This document shows positions 6,643 through 13,896 of a stretch of 15,148 nucleotides of DNA, piece after piece. The stretch is from Candidatus Magasanikiibacteriota bacterium (GTDB taxonomy: Bacteria > Patescibacteriota > Patescibacteriia > Magasanikbacterales > GWA2-37-8). A program made the position numbers and the translations under genes. The notes beneath the pieces are model-generated. The model had not been told where the DNA came from. It worked only from the letters and a program-made list of their open reading frames with translations, and ran no database searches. The stretch covers positions 1-15,148 of the forward strand of contig JAPLWP010000075.1 of NCBI GenBank assembly GCA_026396535.1. Direction: 5' to 3'. Numbering within the stretch: the stretch's first letter is position 1; each line of letters starts with the position of its first letter.

Positions 6643-8235
6643 ATGTCATTTTTTAAAACAAAAAAGTTTTATGTCGGTTTGGTAGTGGTGTTGGCTTTGG
6701 GCGGCTACGGTATTTATCGTCACCGTGTATCCAGCCAAACTCCTGCTTTTGAAACTGCCAAAGTAGAACAGGGGACATTGACCCAAAGTGTGGATGCTAC
6801 CGGTCAAATTCAGTCCGCCAATGATGTTTCTTTAAAATTTGAAATTCCAGGTATTTTGAGTACTTTAAATGTAAAAGAGGGCGATCAGGTAAAGGCCGGG
6901 CAAGTGCTGGCTTCTTTGCGTGTGAGCGAACTGAACGCTTCAGTAGCGCAGGCGGTAGCTAATTTAAATAAGCAGTTAGCCGGAGCTACTCCGGAATATA
7001 TTGCCCAGCTCCAGGCCTCTTTGGACAAAGCCAAAAATGATCTTTCTCAAGCTCAGGGTGTAGGCAATGACGCTGAAGGCAGTAAATTGGTGCAAAATTC
7101 TTACGATGATTTAGTAGTAACGTTGCAATCCATGCAGGTAGTATTAGCGTCTTCTTTGACTTCGGCCGATAATATTTTGGGTATGGATAATACTTTGGCT
7201 AATAATAATTTTAGGAATTATCTTTCTGTTTTAAATACCGATTATCTCAATAAAGCAAAGAATAATTATCTAGATGCTAAAGATGCTAAAACTACTTTTG
7301 ATATTTCGGTAAATTCTTTGTCCAAAATTTCTTCTCATGGTGAAATTGATATTTCTTCCGCCAAAGCTGATGCAGCGATGGTAAAGATGAAAAATTTACT
7401 TTACTATGTTTCTTTGGTATTAGATAATACTCCACCGGTTGGCACTCTTACTCAGGCTGGCTTGGATACTATGAAAAGTGGTATCCAATCCGCTCGTACT
7501 GATCTTAATTTGAAATATTCCGCGCTCAATACCAACACTCACGCTATCGTGACTGCTCGCAATAATTATTCTTCCTATCAATCTTTGGTAGACAAAGCTC
7601 AGGCTGCTCTCAAGGATGCTCAAAATCCACCTCGTGAAGTAGATGTGGCATCTTATCGCGCTTCGGTAGCCCAAGCGGTAGCCGCTCGCAATAAAGCCAT
7701 TATAGTGGCTCCAATTAGTGGTATAGTCACAAAAGTGAATCACAAAGTAGGTGAATCAGTAAGTGGAGCAGAAGAAATGATTAAACTCCTTTCTCCACAT
7801 TATGAAATTCAAGTAGATGTTTCCGAAACCGATATTGCCAAAATTAAATTGGAACAACCGGTTACTATGACCTTGGACGCGTTTGGTGAAGATGTTAAAT
7901 TCACCGGAAAAGTATTTAATATTGATCCGGGTTCTACCAATGTGCAAGATGTGGTTTATTATAAAGTAAAAATTTCTTTGGACGATAGTGATAAACCGGT
8001 AAAACCAGGCATGACTGCCAATGTAAGTATTTTGACTGATAAACGTGTTAATACTTTGTTTATTCCTTCACGCGCTATCATTACTAGCGATGCCCTAAAG
8101 CAGGTTAAAATATTACAAAATAATTTGGCCGTTACTACCACTATCAAGACTGGCATGAAAGGCGACAATGGTAAAGTGGAAGTAACCGAAGGCTTGTACG
8201 CTAATCAAGAAATAATTTTAGGTGCTAAGCAATAA
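6643..8235 (+). CDS. HlyD/MacA-like membrane-fusion (adaptor) protein of an ABC exporter
   Basis: 530 residues, clearly longer than typical MacA (about 370). A single N-terminal membrane anchor lies at about residues 10-26. The first half of the lipoyl/barrel-sandwich domain follows (TGQIQSANDVSLKFEIPG, then NVKEGDQVKAGQVLASL to about 92). A helical hairpin runs from about 93 to 350, and the second lipoyl half (APISGIVTKVNHKVGESV) is near 356-373. A beta-barrel region (EIQVDVSETDIAKI, residues 388-401) and the KPGMTANVSI and FIPSRAI segments close the adaptor fold. The extra length is a helical insertion at about 141-310 between the two coiled-coil arms. In Gram-negative cells such adaptors link an inner-membrane transporter to an outer-membrane channel; CPR cells are thought to lack an outer membrane, so here it more likely assists the permeases on the outer face. 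Operon position supports pairing with the ATPase that follows. Confidence 0.87.
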   Translation: MSFFKTKKFYVGLVVVLALGGYGIYRHRVSSQTPAFETAKVEQGTLTQSVDATGQIQSANDVSLKFEIPGILSTLNVKEGDQVKAGQVLASLRVSELNASVAQAVANLNKQLAGATPEYIAQLQASLDKAKNDLSQAQGVGNDAEGSKLVQNSYDDLVVTLQSMQVVLASSLTSADNILGMDNTLANNNFRNYLSVLNTDYLNKAKNNYLDAKDAKTTFDISVNSLSKISSHGEIDISSAKADAAMVKMKNLLYYVSLVLDNTPPVGTLTQAGLDTMKSGIQSARTDLNLKYSALNTNTHAIVTARNNYSSYQSLVDKAQAALKDAQNPPREVDVASYRASVAQAVAARNKAIIVAPISGIVTKVNHKVGESVSGAEEMIKLLSPHYEIQVDVSETDIAKIKLEQPVTMTLDAFGEDVKFTGKVFNIDPGSTNVQDVVYYKVKISLDDSDKPVKPGMTANVSILTDKRVNTLFIPSRAIITSDALKQVKILQNNLAVTTTIKTGMKGDNGKVEVTEGLYANQEIILGAKQ

Positions 8236-8236
8236 T

Positions 8237-8959
8237 ATGGCATTAATTGAATTAATACATGTTTCCAAAGATTATCAGAATGAAGAAGTGGTAACTCCGG
8301 TACTACATGATCTGAATTTTAATATTCAAAAAGGAGAATTTGTTGCTATCATGGGACCGAGTGGATCTGGCAAATCTACTCTGATGCATATTTTGGGTTT
8401 TCTAGATAAAATTTCTAAAGGACAATTTCTTTTTGATGGTAAAGATGTAAGCACTCTTTCCGAAGATGAACTCGCAGTGATGCGTGGTAAATCTATCGGT
8501 TTTGTCTTTCAAGCTTTTCATCTTTTGCCTCGTACTACTGTGCTTGAAAATGTAATGTTGCCACTAATTTATTCTCAAGTGTCAGTTCAAGAAAGAATTG
8601 ATCGAGCCAAGGCAGCGCTAGATTCAGTTGGGCTTTCGCATCGTCTAGAATTTAGTCCTAGCCAGCTCTCGGGTGGTGAAAAACAGCGTGTGGCTATCGC
8701 GCGCGCCCTAGTCAATAATCCTAGTGTAATTTTTGCCGATGAGCCAACTGGTAATTTGGATTCTAAGTCTGGTTTGCAAGTAATGAAAATTTTGCAGAAA
8801 TTAAATGATGATGGTCATACAATTATCTTGGTAACTCACGAAAAATATACAGCGGATCATTCCAAAAGAATTTTACGTATCAAAGACGGCGAAATTTTTA
8901 GTGATGAATTGGTGACTCACCGCCAGATTGCGGCCGTGGCCACTGATCTTGTGAAATAG
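8237..8959 (+). CDS. MacB/LolD-type ABC transporter ATPase
   Basis: 240 residues from the ATG at 8237, one base after the adaptor's stop (TAATATG); a GTG at 8222 would overlap the adaptor and is less likely. This cytoplasmic nucleotide-binding subunit has all motifs: Walker [10 protein letters not shown] at residues 40-48, a Q-loop within [18 protein letters not shown], signature LSGGEKQR at 144-151, Walker B VIFADEP at 164-170 followed by TGNLD, and the H-loop VTHE at 199-202. The combination of FVFQ-F-LLP and DEPTGNLDS is typical of the MacB/LolD/FtsE group, whose permeases work by mechanotransmission from the membrane to the exterior without passing substrate through a conventional channel. 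The ATPase is a free-standing subunit here, unlike E. coli MacB, where it is fused to the permease. Substrate unknown. Confidence 0.93.
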   Translation: MALIELIHVSKDYQNEEVVTPVLHDLNFNIQKGEFVAIMGPSGSGKSTLMHILGFLDKISKGQFLFDGKDVSTLSEDELAVMRGKSIGFVFQAFHLLPRTTVLENVMLPLIYSQVSVQERIDRAKAALDSVGLSHRLEFSPSQLSGGEKQRVAIARALVNNPSVIFADEPTGNLDSKSGLQVMKILQKLNDDGHTIILVTHEKYTADHSKRILRIKDGEIFSDELVTHRQIAAVATDLVK

Positions 8960-8961
8960 TT

Positions 8962-10200
8962 ATGAATTTTTTTGAAAATATCAAAACTGTTTGGCTGAGT
9001 ATTATGCGCAATAAAGTGCGCTCGTTTTTGACGATGCTTGGAATTATTATCGGTATTATGTCAGTGATTATGATTATGTCCGTGGGGGCGGGCGCGCAAA
9101 GTCTGATTCTTAATCAAATAAAAAGTTTGGGTTCAAATTTAGTTGGGGTATTGCCAGGCAAATCTGATGAAAAAGGTCCGCCGGCTTCGGCGATGGGCAT
9201 CGTGGTGACTTCGCTCAAAGCGGCGGATGTAGAAGCTATTATTAAAGATAATTCCTCTCATTTAGTAGCCGCTACTGGCTATGTGCGCGGTAATGATACC
9301 GTGACTTGGGATGGAAATAAAATTGATACCAATTTTGTAGGTGTTTCTTCAGATTATCCAAATGTAGAAGACGCGCTGTTGGCTTCTGGAAGATTTTTTT
9401 CAGATGATGAGGACAAATCTTTGGGAAGAGTTGCAATAGTAGGTAGTCAGGTAGCTGCAGAATTATTTGGACAAAATGATCCGATTGGAAAAGATATAAA
9501 AATTAAAAAAACAAATTTTACAATTATTGGTAAGATGAAAGAGCGAGGTACTAGCGGTTTTCAAAATCAAGACAATCAAATTTTTGTGCCACTCAATACT
9601 GCTCAGAAAATTTTGCTGGGTATAGATTATGTAAGTTTTGCTCGTTTTAAAGTAGACAACGCGGATAATGTAAATAGCAGTATGGAGCGAGTGAGAGAAA
9701 TTTTACGCAGTCGACATGATATTTCCAATCCGGACAATGACGATTTCTCAGTCCGCTCTATGGCGCAGGGACTGGATGCTATTACCAATGTGACCAATGC
9801 TCTGAAAATGTTTCTTACCGCTATTGCGGCTATTGCTTTGGCTGTAGGTGGTATTGGTATTATGAATATTATGTTGGCAGCAGTCCAAGAACGCACACGT
9901 GAAATAGGTTTACGTAAGGCGGTAGGGGCAAAAAATAAAGATATTATTTTTCAGTTTCTTACTGAGTCGGCTATGATTACTTTTATTGGTGGTGTGATTG
10001 GTATTATTTTGGGCGCGCTTATTTCTTTCATTGTCGCCAAGGTGGCGATTTATATGGGATATAATTGGGACTTTGTGGTTTCTCTTTCTTCCATTATTAT
10101 TGCTACGTTAGTATCAATTGGAGTTGGTTTAATTTTTGGAATTATTCCAGCCCGTCGCGCGGCTCGACTCAATCCTATCGAAGCATTACGTTATGAATAA
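8962..10200 (+). CDS. MacB/FtsX-family ABC permease, first paralogue
   Basis: 412 residues. Topology is that of MacB-type permeases: one N-terminal membrane helix (about residues 20-42, MLGIIIGIMSVIMIMSVGAG), a large extracytoplasmic domain of about 230 residues, then three helices at the C-terminus. Family motifs seen are VGGIGIMNIM (from about 295), QERTREIGLRKAVGA (309-323) and the terminal PARRAARLNPIEALRYE. It starts 2 bases after the ATPase gene (TAGTTATG), and its last 8 bases overlap the start of the second permease. With the adaptor and ATPase it forms an export complex. MacB relatives expel macrolides, peptides or lipoproteins; nothing in the sequence tells which applies here. Confidence 0.9.
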   Translation: MNFFENIKTVWLSIMRNKVRSFLTMLGIIIGIMSVIMIMSVGAGAQSLILNQIKSLGSNLVGVLPGKSDEKGPPASAMGIVVTSLKAADVEAIIKDNSSHLVAATGYVRGNDTVTWDGNKIDTNFVGVSSDYPNVEDALLASGRFFSDDEDKSLGRVAIVGSQVAAELFGQNDPIGKDIKIKKTNFTIIGKMKERGTSGFQNQDNQIFVPLNTAQKILLGIDYVSFARFKVDNADNVNSSMERVREILRSRHDISNPDNDDFSVRSMAQGLDAITNVTNALKMFLTAIAAIALAVGGIGIMNIMLAAVQERTREIGLRKAVGAKNKDIIFQFLTESAMITFIGGVIGIILGALISFIVAKVAIYMGYNWDFVVSLSSIIIATLVSIGVGLIFGIIPARRAARLNPIEALRYE

Positions 10201-11443
10201 TATTATCAGTTCAATTAAAATGGCTTTTAGCGCCCTGATGGCACAGCGCACGCGCTCTATTTTGACTATCCTTGGTATTTCTATCGGTATCGCTATTGTG
10301 ATTACTATTATGGCTGCTGGTCGGGGTTTGGATAAATTTGTTTTAGGAGAGCTGGACGCTTTTTCTCCCGATGCTCTAAGTATTGAAACAAAAATTCCAA
10401 GTGTTGGTAAAAATTCCACCGATAATTCTGCCGGCCAATCCACTGGTGTTACTATCACCTCACTCAAAGATAAAGATATTGAAGACATTAAAAAACAGCC
10501 CAACATTGCGGCTGCCTATGGTTGGGTAATAGGGCAGGGAGTAGTAAGCTATGGCGGTTTAGATAAAACTCTGACTCTAATGGGCGAGGGCTATACTTTA
10601 CCAGATGTAGAAAAATTTACTTTATCTTCCGGTCGTATGTTTACGCGTGAAGAAGAATACGGTTTGCAGCAAGTGGCTGTTTTGGGAGATAAAGTAAAAA
10701 ATGATTTGTTTGGACAAAATGAAGCGGTAGGAAAAAATATTTATATCAAAGGCAAACCTTTTCGTGTAGTGGGTGTATCGGCCAAACGAGGCGCTTCTTT
10801 TTATATGGATATGGATAATTTAATTATTATTCCTACCAAAACTATGCAAAAAAGAGTTTTGGGTATAGATTATGTGCGCTCTATTATGGCTCGCATGAAA
10901 GATGGTACCAAGGTAGATGCTACTGTGGCGGATATCAATGCGATACTGCGCGAAAATCACAATATTACCGATCCGAGTAAAGATGATTTTGCTGTTAGCT
11001 CTATGGCGGAAGCTCGCAAGACTCTAGGTTCAGTGGTGCAGGGTGTAACATTTTTATTGGTGGCTTTAGTTTGTATTTCACTTATCGTGGGTGGAGTCGG
11101 TATTATGAATATTATGTATGTGTCCGTGACGGAGCGTACTTTTGAAATTGGTTTGCGCAAAGCAATTGGCGCGAAAAACAAAGATATTTTATTACAGTTT
11201 TTAAGCGAAGCGGTACTGCTTACATTTTTAGGCGGCGTATTTGGAATTATTTTTGGTGTATTGATTGCTTTATTAATTTATTTTGTAGCAATTGCCAATA
11301 ATTTCAAATGGGTATTTTCTATACCAATTTCTTCTATTATTTTATCTCTTGGATTTTCCACATTCATTGGAATTGTGTTTGGTCTTTATCCGGCCAAACG
11401 CGCGGCTAACATGGATCCAATTGAAGCGCTAAGAAAAGAATAA
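10193..11443 (+). CDS. MacB/FtsX-family ABC permease, second paralogue
   Basis: 416 residues from the ATG at 10193. The frame stays open upstream to a TTG at 10136, but the ATG in ATGAATAA, which overlaps the stop of the first permease by 8 bases, gives the N-terminus that aligns with that permease. Membrane helix at about residues 22-43 (ILTILGISIGIAIVITIMAAG), extracytoplasmic domain, then three C-terminal helices with VGGVGIMNIM, ERTFEIGLRKAIGA (314-327) and PAKRAANMDPIEALRKE. It is clearly a paralogue of its neighbour: both have LFGQN(D/E)--GK-I-IK and VLGIDYV/LLGIDYV in the outer domain. A tandem pair with one ATPase gene suggests a heterodimeric transporter, as in LolCDE, although two alternative homodimers are possible. 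ribB follows 4 bases later. Confidence 0.9.
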   Translation: MNNIISSIKMAFSALMAQRTRSILTILGISIGIAIVITIMAAGRGLDKFVLGELDAFSPDALSIETKIPSVGKNSTDNSAGQSTGVTITSLKDKDIEDIKKQPNIAAAYGWVIGQGVVSYGGLDKTLTLMGEGYTLPDVEKFTLSSGRMFTREEEYGLQQVAVLGDKVKNDLFGQNEAVGKNIYIKGKPFRVVGVSAKRGASFYMDMDNLIIIPTKTMQKRVLGIDYVRSIMARMKDGTKVDATVADINAILRENHNITDPSKDDFAVSSMAEARKTLGSVVQGVTFLLVALVCISLIVGGVGIMNIMYVSVTERTFEIGLRKAIGAKNKDILLQFLSEAVLLTFLGGVFGIIFGVLIALLIYFVAIANNFKWVFSIPISSIILSLGFSTFIGIVFGLYPAKRAANMDPIEALRKE

Positions 11444-11447
11444 TTAT

Positions 11448-12062
11448 ATGAATGAAAATAAATTTGATAACATCGAAGATATAGTAGAAGAAATAAAAAA
11501 TGGTCGCATGGTAGTAGTGCTTGATGATGAAGATAGAGAAAATGAAGGCGACCTGATAGTCGCCGCAGAAAAAGTAAATCCGGCTCATATAAATTTTATG
11601 GCTACGCATGGACGCGGAATTATTTGTGTAGCGATAAAAGGAGAAACTTTAGACAAATTAGGTCTGCCGCTTATGATTGGTAATAGTACGGATTTGCTAG
11701 CTACGGCCTGGACAGTTACAGTGGATGCCAAAGAAGGCGTCACTACTGGAGCCTCTGCCTTTGATCGTGCTAAAACTGTTCAAGCTCTTATTAATTCTAA
11801 TACAACTTCTCAGGATTTGGATTGTCCGGGCCATATGTTTCCTTTGCGCGCTAATGTTGGTGGTTTGATGGCCCGTCGTGGTCACACTGAAGCGGCTGTG
11901 GAATTAGCTAATTTATCTGGGTTATTTCCTGCGGGAGTGATATGTGAAATCTTAAATGAAGACGGCAGTATGGCCCGCGCTCCTCAATTATTTGATTTTG
12001 CCAAAAAACACAAGTTACGTATCTGTACCATCGAGGATTTAATCCAATTTTTGAAAAAATAG
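11448..12062 (+). CDS. ribB: 3,4-dihydroxy-2-butanone-4-phosphate synthase
   Basis: 204 residues, full length for the single-domain enzyme. It converts ribulose 5-phosphate to 3,4-dihydroxy-2-butanone 4-phosphate plus formate, giving the four-carbon unit of riboflavin, in the cytoplasm with Mg2+. Visible signatures: the acidic active-site loop DDEDRENEGDLI at 26-37, HGRGIICVA at 54-62, TTGASAFDR at 99-107, PGHMFPLRA at 127-135, RRGHTEA at 143-149 and the catalytic-region E167 in GVICEIL. There is no C-terminal GTP cyclohydrolase II domain, so it is RibB and not the fused RibBA. It begins 4 bases after the second permease and is the last gene before a hairpin terminator, so it belongs to the exporter transcript. 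No other riboflavin gene is in the window, which is odd for a lineage that usually lacks vitamin synthesis. Confidence 0.93.
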   Translation: MNENKFDNIEDIVEEIKNGRMVVVLDDEDRENEGDLIVAAEKVNPAHINFMATHGRGIICVAIKGETLDKLGLPLMIGNSTDLLATAWTVTVDAKEGVTTGASAFDRAKTVQALINSNTTSQDLDCPGHMFPLRANVGGLMARRGHTEAAVELANLSGLFPAGVICEILNEDGSMARAPQLFDFAKKHKLRICTIEDLIQFLKK

Positions 12063-12089
12063 CCGGCAAGACCCGCTCTTGTTTTTTTT
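12063..12089 (+). terminator. Intrinsic terminator after ribB
   Basis: CAAGA (12067-12071), loop CCCGC, TCTTG (12077-12081), then eight T (12082-12089). The stem is only 5 bp, extendable by two G-T pairs, but the long T run directly after it is characteristic. It ends the exporter-ribB unit and separates it from dnaG. Confidence 0.72.
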
Positions 12090-12115
12090 GCGAAGCAGTG
12101 GTAACTTTAAGGCAT

Positions 12116-12247
12116 ATGGCCGATACTAAGCTTATCAAAGAAAAAATTGACTTGGCACAATTGGTGCAAGAATACGTACCGCTTAAAAAGGCGGGTATTT
12201 ATTAAAAAGCCCCTTGTCCATTTCATAGAGAAAAAACTCCATCTTTC
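12116..12247 (+). pseudogene. dnaG: 5' part of dnaG, cut by an in-frame TAA
   Basis: From the ATG at 12116 the frame reads MADTKLIKEKIDLAQLVQEY, then VPLKKAGIY, which is a normal DnaG N-terminus, and then meets TAA at 12203-12205. Without any frame change it continues KAPCPFHREKTPSF into the main dnaG frame. The stop replaces residue 30, which is usually aromatic (compare GKNFHACCPFH in E. coli DnaG), so a TAT or TAC tyrosine codon changed to TAA is the simplest history. The zinc ligands C34 and H37 lie in this segment, after the stop, and the other two are C55 and C58. The 53 bases between the ribB stop and this ATG hold the ribB terminator and no convincing promoter. Confidence 0.8.
12203..12205 (+). 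other. In-frame TAA within the dnaG zinc-binding domain
   Basis: The TAA is followed by AAA GCC CCT TGT CCA TTT CAT in the same frame, coding KAPCPFH of the CHC2 zinc motif. Changing homopolymer length does not cure it, because a frame change would be needed on both sides; a single substitution does. Other genes in the window end in TAA, so TAA is not a reassigned sense codon here. Confidence 0.85.
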
Positions 12248-13894
12248 ATGGTCAACGCCGAAAAGCAAATTTGGAAATGCTTCGGATGTGCCAAAGGCGG
12301 GGATATTTTTTCGTTTGTGCAGGAAATGGAAGGTATTGATTTTATTGAAGCTTTAAAACTTTTGGCGGAGCGTGCTGGTGTAAAGATAGATAGCTATCGC
12401 AGTGAAATAGATAAAAGCCAAAAAAATCGCATCTTGGAAATCAACCAAAAAGCTGCTTATTTTTTTCACCATGTATTGCTTGAAATGTCGGCTTCGGCCG
12501 GTGCGCGTGAATATTTGTCCAATCGTGGCTTAAAAAAAGAAACTATTGATCAATGGCAAATTGGTTTTATTCCAGATCAATGGGATTTACTTACTCAATA
12601 TTTTCTCAAAAAAGGTGTGGGGGTGGATGATCTGATTGCGGCCGGACTTACTATCAAAAAAGATGCAGCTCGAGCGGGACAAGGATTTTACGATCGTTTT
12701 CGTGGACGTATTATGTTCCCGATTTGGGATGTGCACGGCAGTGTTGTGGGGTTTACTGGGCGGGTATTGGTAGAAACCGAACATAGTGGGGGAAAGTATG
12801 TAAATACACCTCAGACTGTAGCATATGACAAATCGCGTGTGCTCTACGGGCTCAACAATGCCAAGACTGAAATAAAAGCACAGGATATAGCAGTAGTAGT
12901 AGAAGGACAGATGGATGTGGTCGCTTGTCATCAAGCTGGAATGAAAAATGTAGTGGCCTCGTCTGGTACCGCTTTGACTCTGGAACAAATTAAGCTTCTC
13001 AAAAGATATTCGCCAAATGTGGCTATGGCTTTTGATGGCGATAAAGCCGGAGTAGCCGCAGCCAAGAGAGGAATAGATATTGCGCTATCTGAAGGATTAA
13101 ATGTGAGAGCTATTTCTATTCCCGAAGGAGCAGGCAAAGATGCGGACGAATGTCTGAAAAAGAATCCTCAAGTTTGGTTTGAATCTGTAAAAAAGGCCAG
13201 TGATGTGATGGATTGGTTTTTTCAGATGGCTTTTAACAACAAGGATGTTTCTGGTCCAAAAGCCAAACAACAAGTGGCTGATGAGCTTATGCCGCTGATT
13301 GGTCTTATTCCTTATGCTGTCGAGCGTGACTATTGGCTGCAGCAATTGGGTGGGCGTTTGGGCGTAGAAGTTTCAGTATTGCGTGACGATATCAAACGTT
13401 TCAGCAAAGACAAAAAAGAAAGCAATCAAATAGACAAAAGACCAGAAGTGGCCAAAGCCGCCCCTCTGGATACGGTAGAGCGTTTATTGCAGAGACTGCT
13501 CATGATTTGGAGCACTCATCCGGAGTATCTTAGTGTCCAGTGGCCTAAATTTGATAATCGTTGTTTTGAAGGCAGTGTTTATCAACACCTTTACGAAATC
13601 ATAAAAAATCAGTATACTAATAACAGTCCGGTAAGTGTTGCTGATTGGCAGAATTTTTTTATAACCAATGATCAGGCCGGTGAATTTGAAAATTTAAAAA
13701 TGTTGGCTGCGATTGAGCCAGGTGAAACGGAAGATTCGGATTTAAAAATCGAAGGGCTGGAAATCATGGTGCGATTACAGGATGAATGGTCAAAGAAAAA
13801 AAGAAAACAAATTCAGTTCTTGTTGGCTCAAGCAGAAAAGTCCGCTGACAAAGAGCTTGCCCAAAAATTATTTGTGGAACTTCAAAATATTTAA
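12248..13894 (+). CDS. dnaG: DNA primase DnaG, body of the gene downstream of the in-frame stop
   Basis: 548 residues from the first ATG after the stop; 592 codons counted from 12116, a normal DnaG length. DnaG makes RNA primers at the replication fork. In full-length numbering, the second half of the CHC2 zinc finger ([11 protein letters not shown]55 and C58) is followed by the catalytic core ([12 protein letters not shown], then [15 protein letters not shown] and VLYGLNNAK), a TOPRIM domain with EGQMDVV at 263-269 and FDGDKAG at 306-312, KDADECLKK, and a helical C-terminal region that should contact the replicative helicase. If translation starts at 12248, the protein lacks zinc ligands C34 and H37, which would likely harm template recognition. 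No alternative start lies between the stop and 12248. rpoD follows 2 bases after its stop. Since primase is essential, a sequence error or a working copy elsewhere needs to be excluded. Confidence 0.9.
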   Translation: MVNAEKQIWKCFGCAKGGDIFSFVQEMEGIDFIEALKLLAERAGVKIDSYRSEIDKSQKNRILEINQKAAYFFHHVLLEMSASAGAREYLSNRGLKKETIDQWQIGFIPDQWDLLTQYFLKKGVGVDDLIAAGLTIKKDAARAGQGFYDRFRGRIMFPIWDVHGSVVGFTGRVLVETEHSGGKYVNTPQTVAYDKSRVLYGLNNAKTEIKAQDIAVVVEGQMDVVACHQAGMKNVVASSGTALTLEQIKLLKRYSPNVAMAFDGDKAGVAAAKRGIDIALSEGLNVRAISIPEGAGKDADECLKKNPQVWFESVKKASDVMDWFFQMAFNNKDVSGPKAKQQVADELMPLIGLIPYAVERDYWLQQLGGRLGVEVSVLRDDIKRFSKDKKESNQIDKRPEVAKAAPLDTVERLLQRLLMIWSTHPEYLSVQWPKFDNRCFEGSVYQHLYEIIKNQYTNNSPVSVADWQNFFITNDQAGEFENLKMLAAIEPGETEDSDLKIEGLEIMVRLQDEWSKKKRKQIQFLLAQAEKSADKELAQKLFVELQNI

Positions 13895-13896
13895 TT

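Noticed and set aside
8222..8236. GTG start at 8222 for the ABC ATPase gene
   Set aside because: It overlaps the adaptor's last codons and adds a non-conserved LSNN extension; the ATG at 8237, one base after the stop, matches the junction style of the neighbours.
10136..10192. TTG start at 10136 for the second permease
   Set aside because: The extra residues overlap the conserved C-terminus of the first permease in another frame and do not align with the permease family; the ATG at 10193 does.
12079..12107. Possible promoter for dnaG (TTGTTT, then TAACTT)
   Set aside because: Only about half of the consensus bases match and it overlaps the terminator's T run; not strong enough to list.
12147..12356. 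Open frame of 69 codons on the + strand across the dnaG start
   Set aside because: It reads a different frame through conserved dnaG codons, and its product resembles nothing; the dnaG frame on both sides of the TAA is clearly the coding one.
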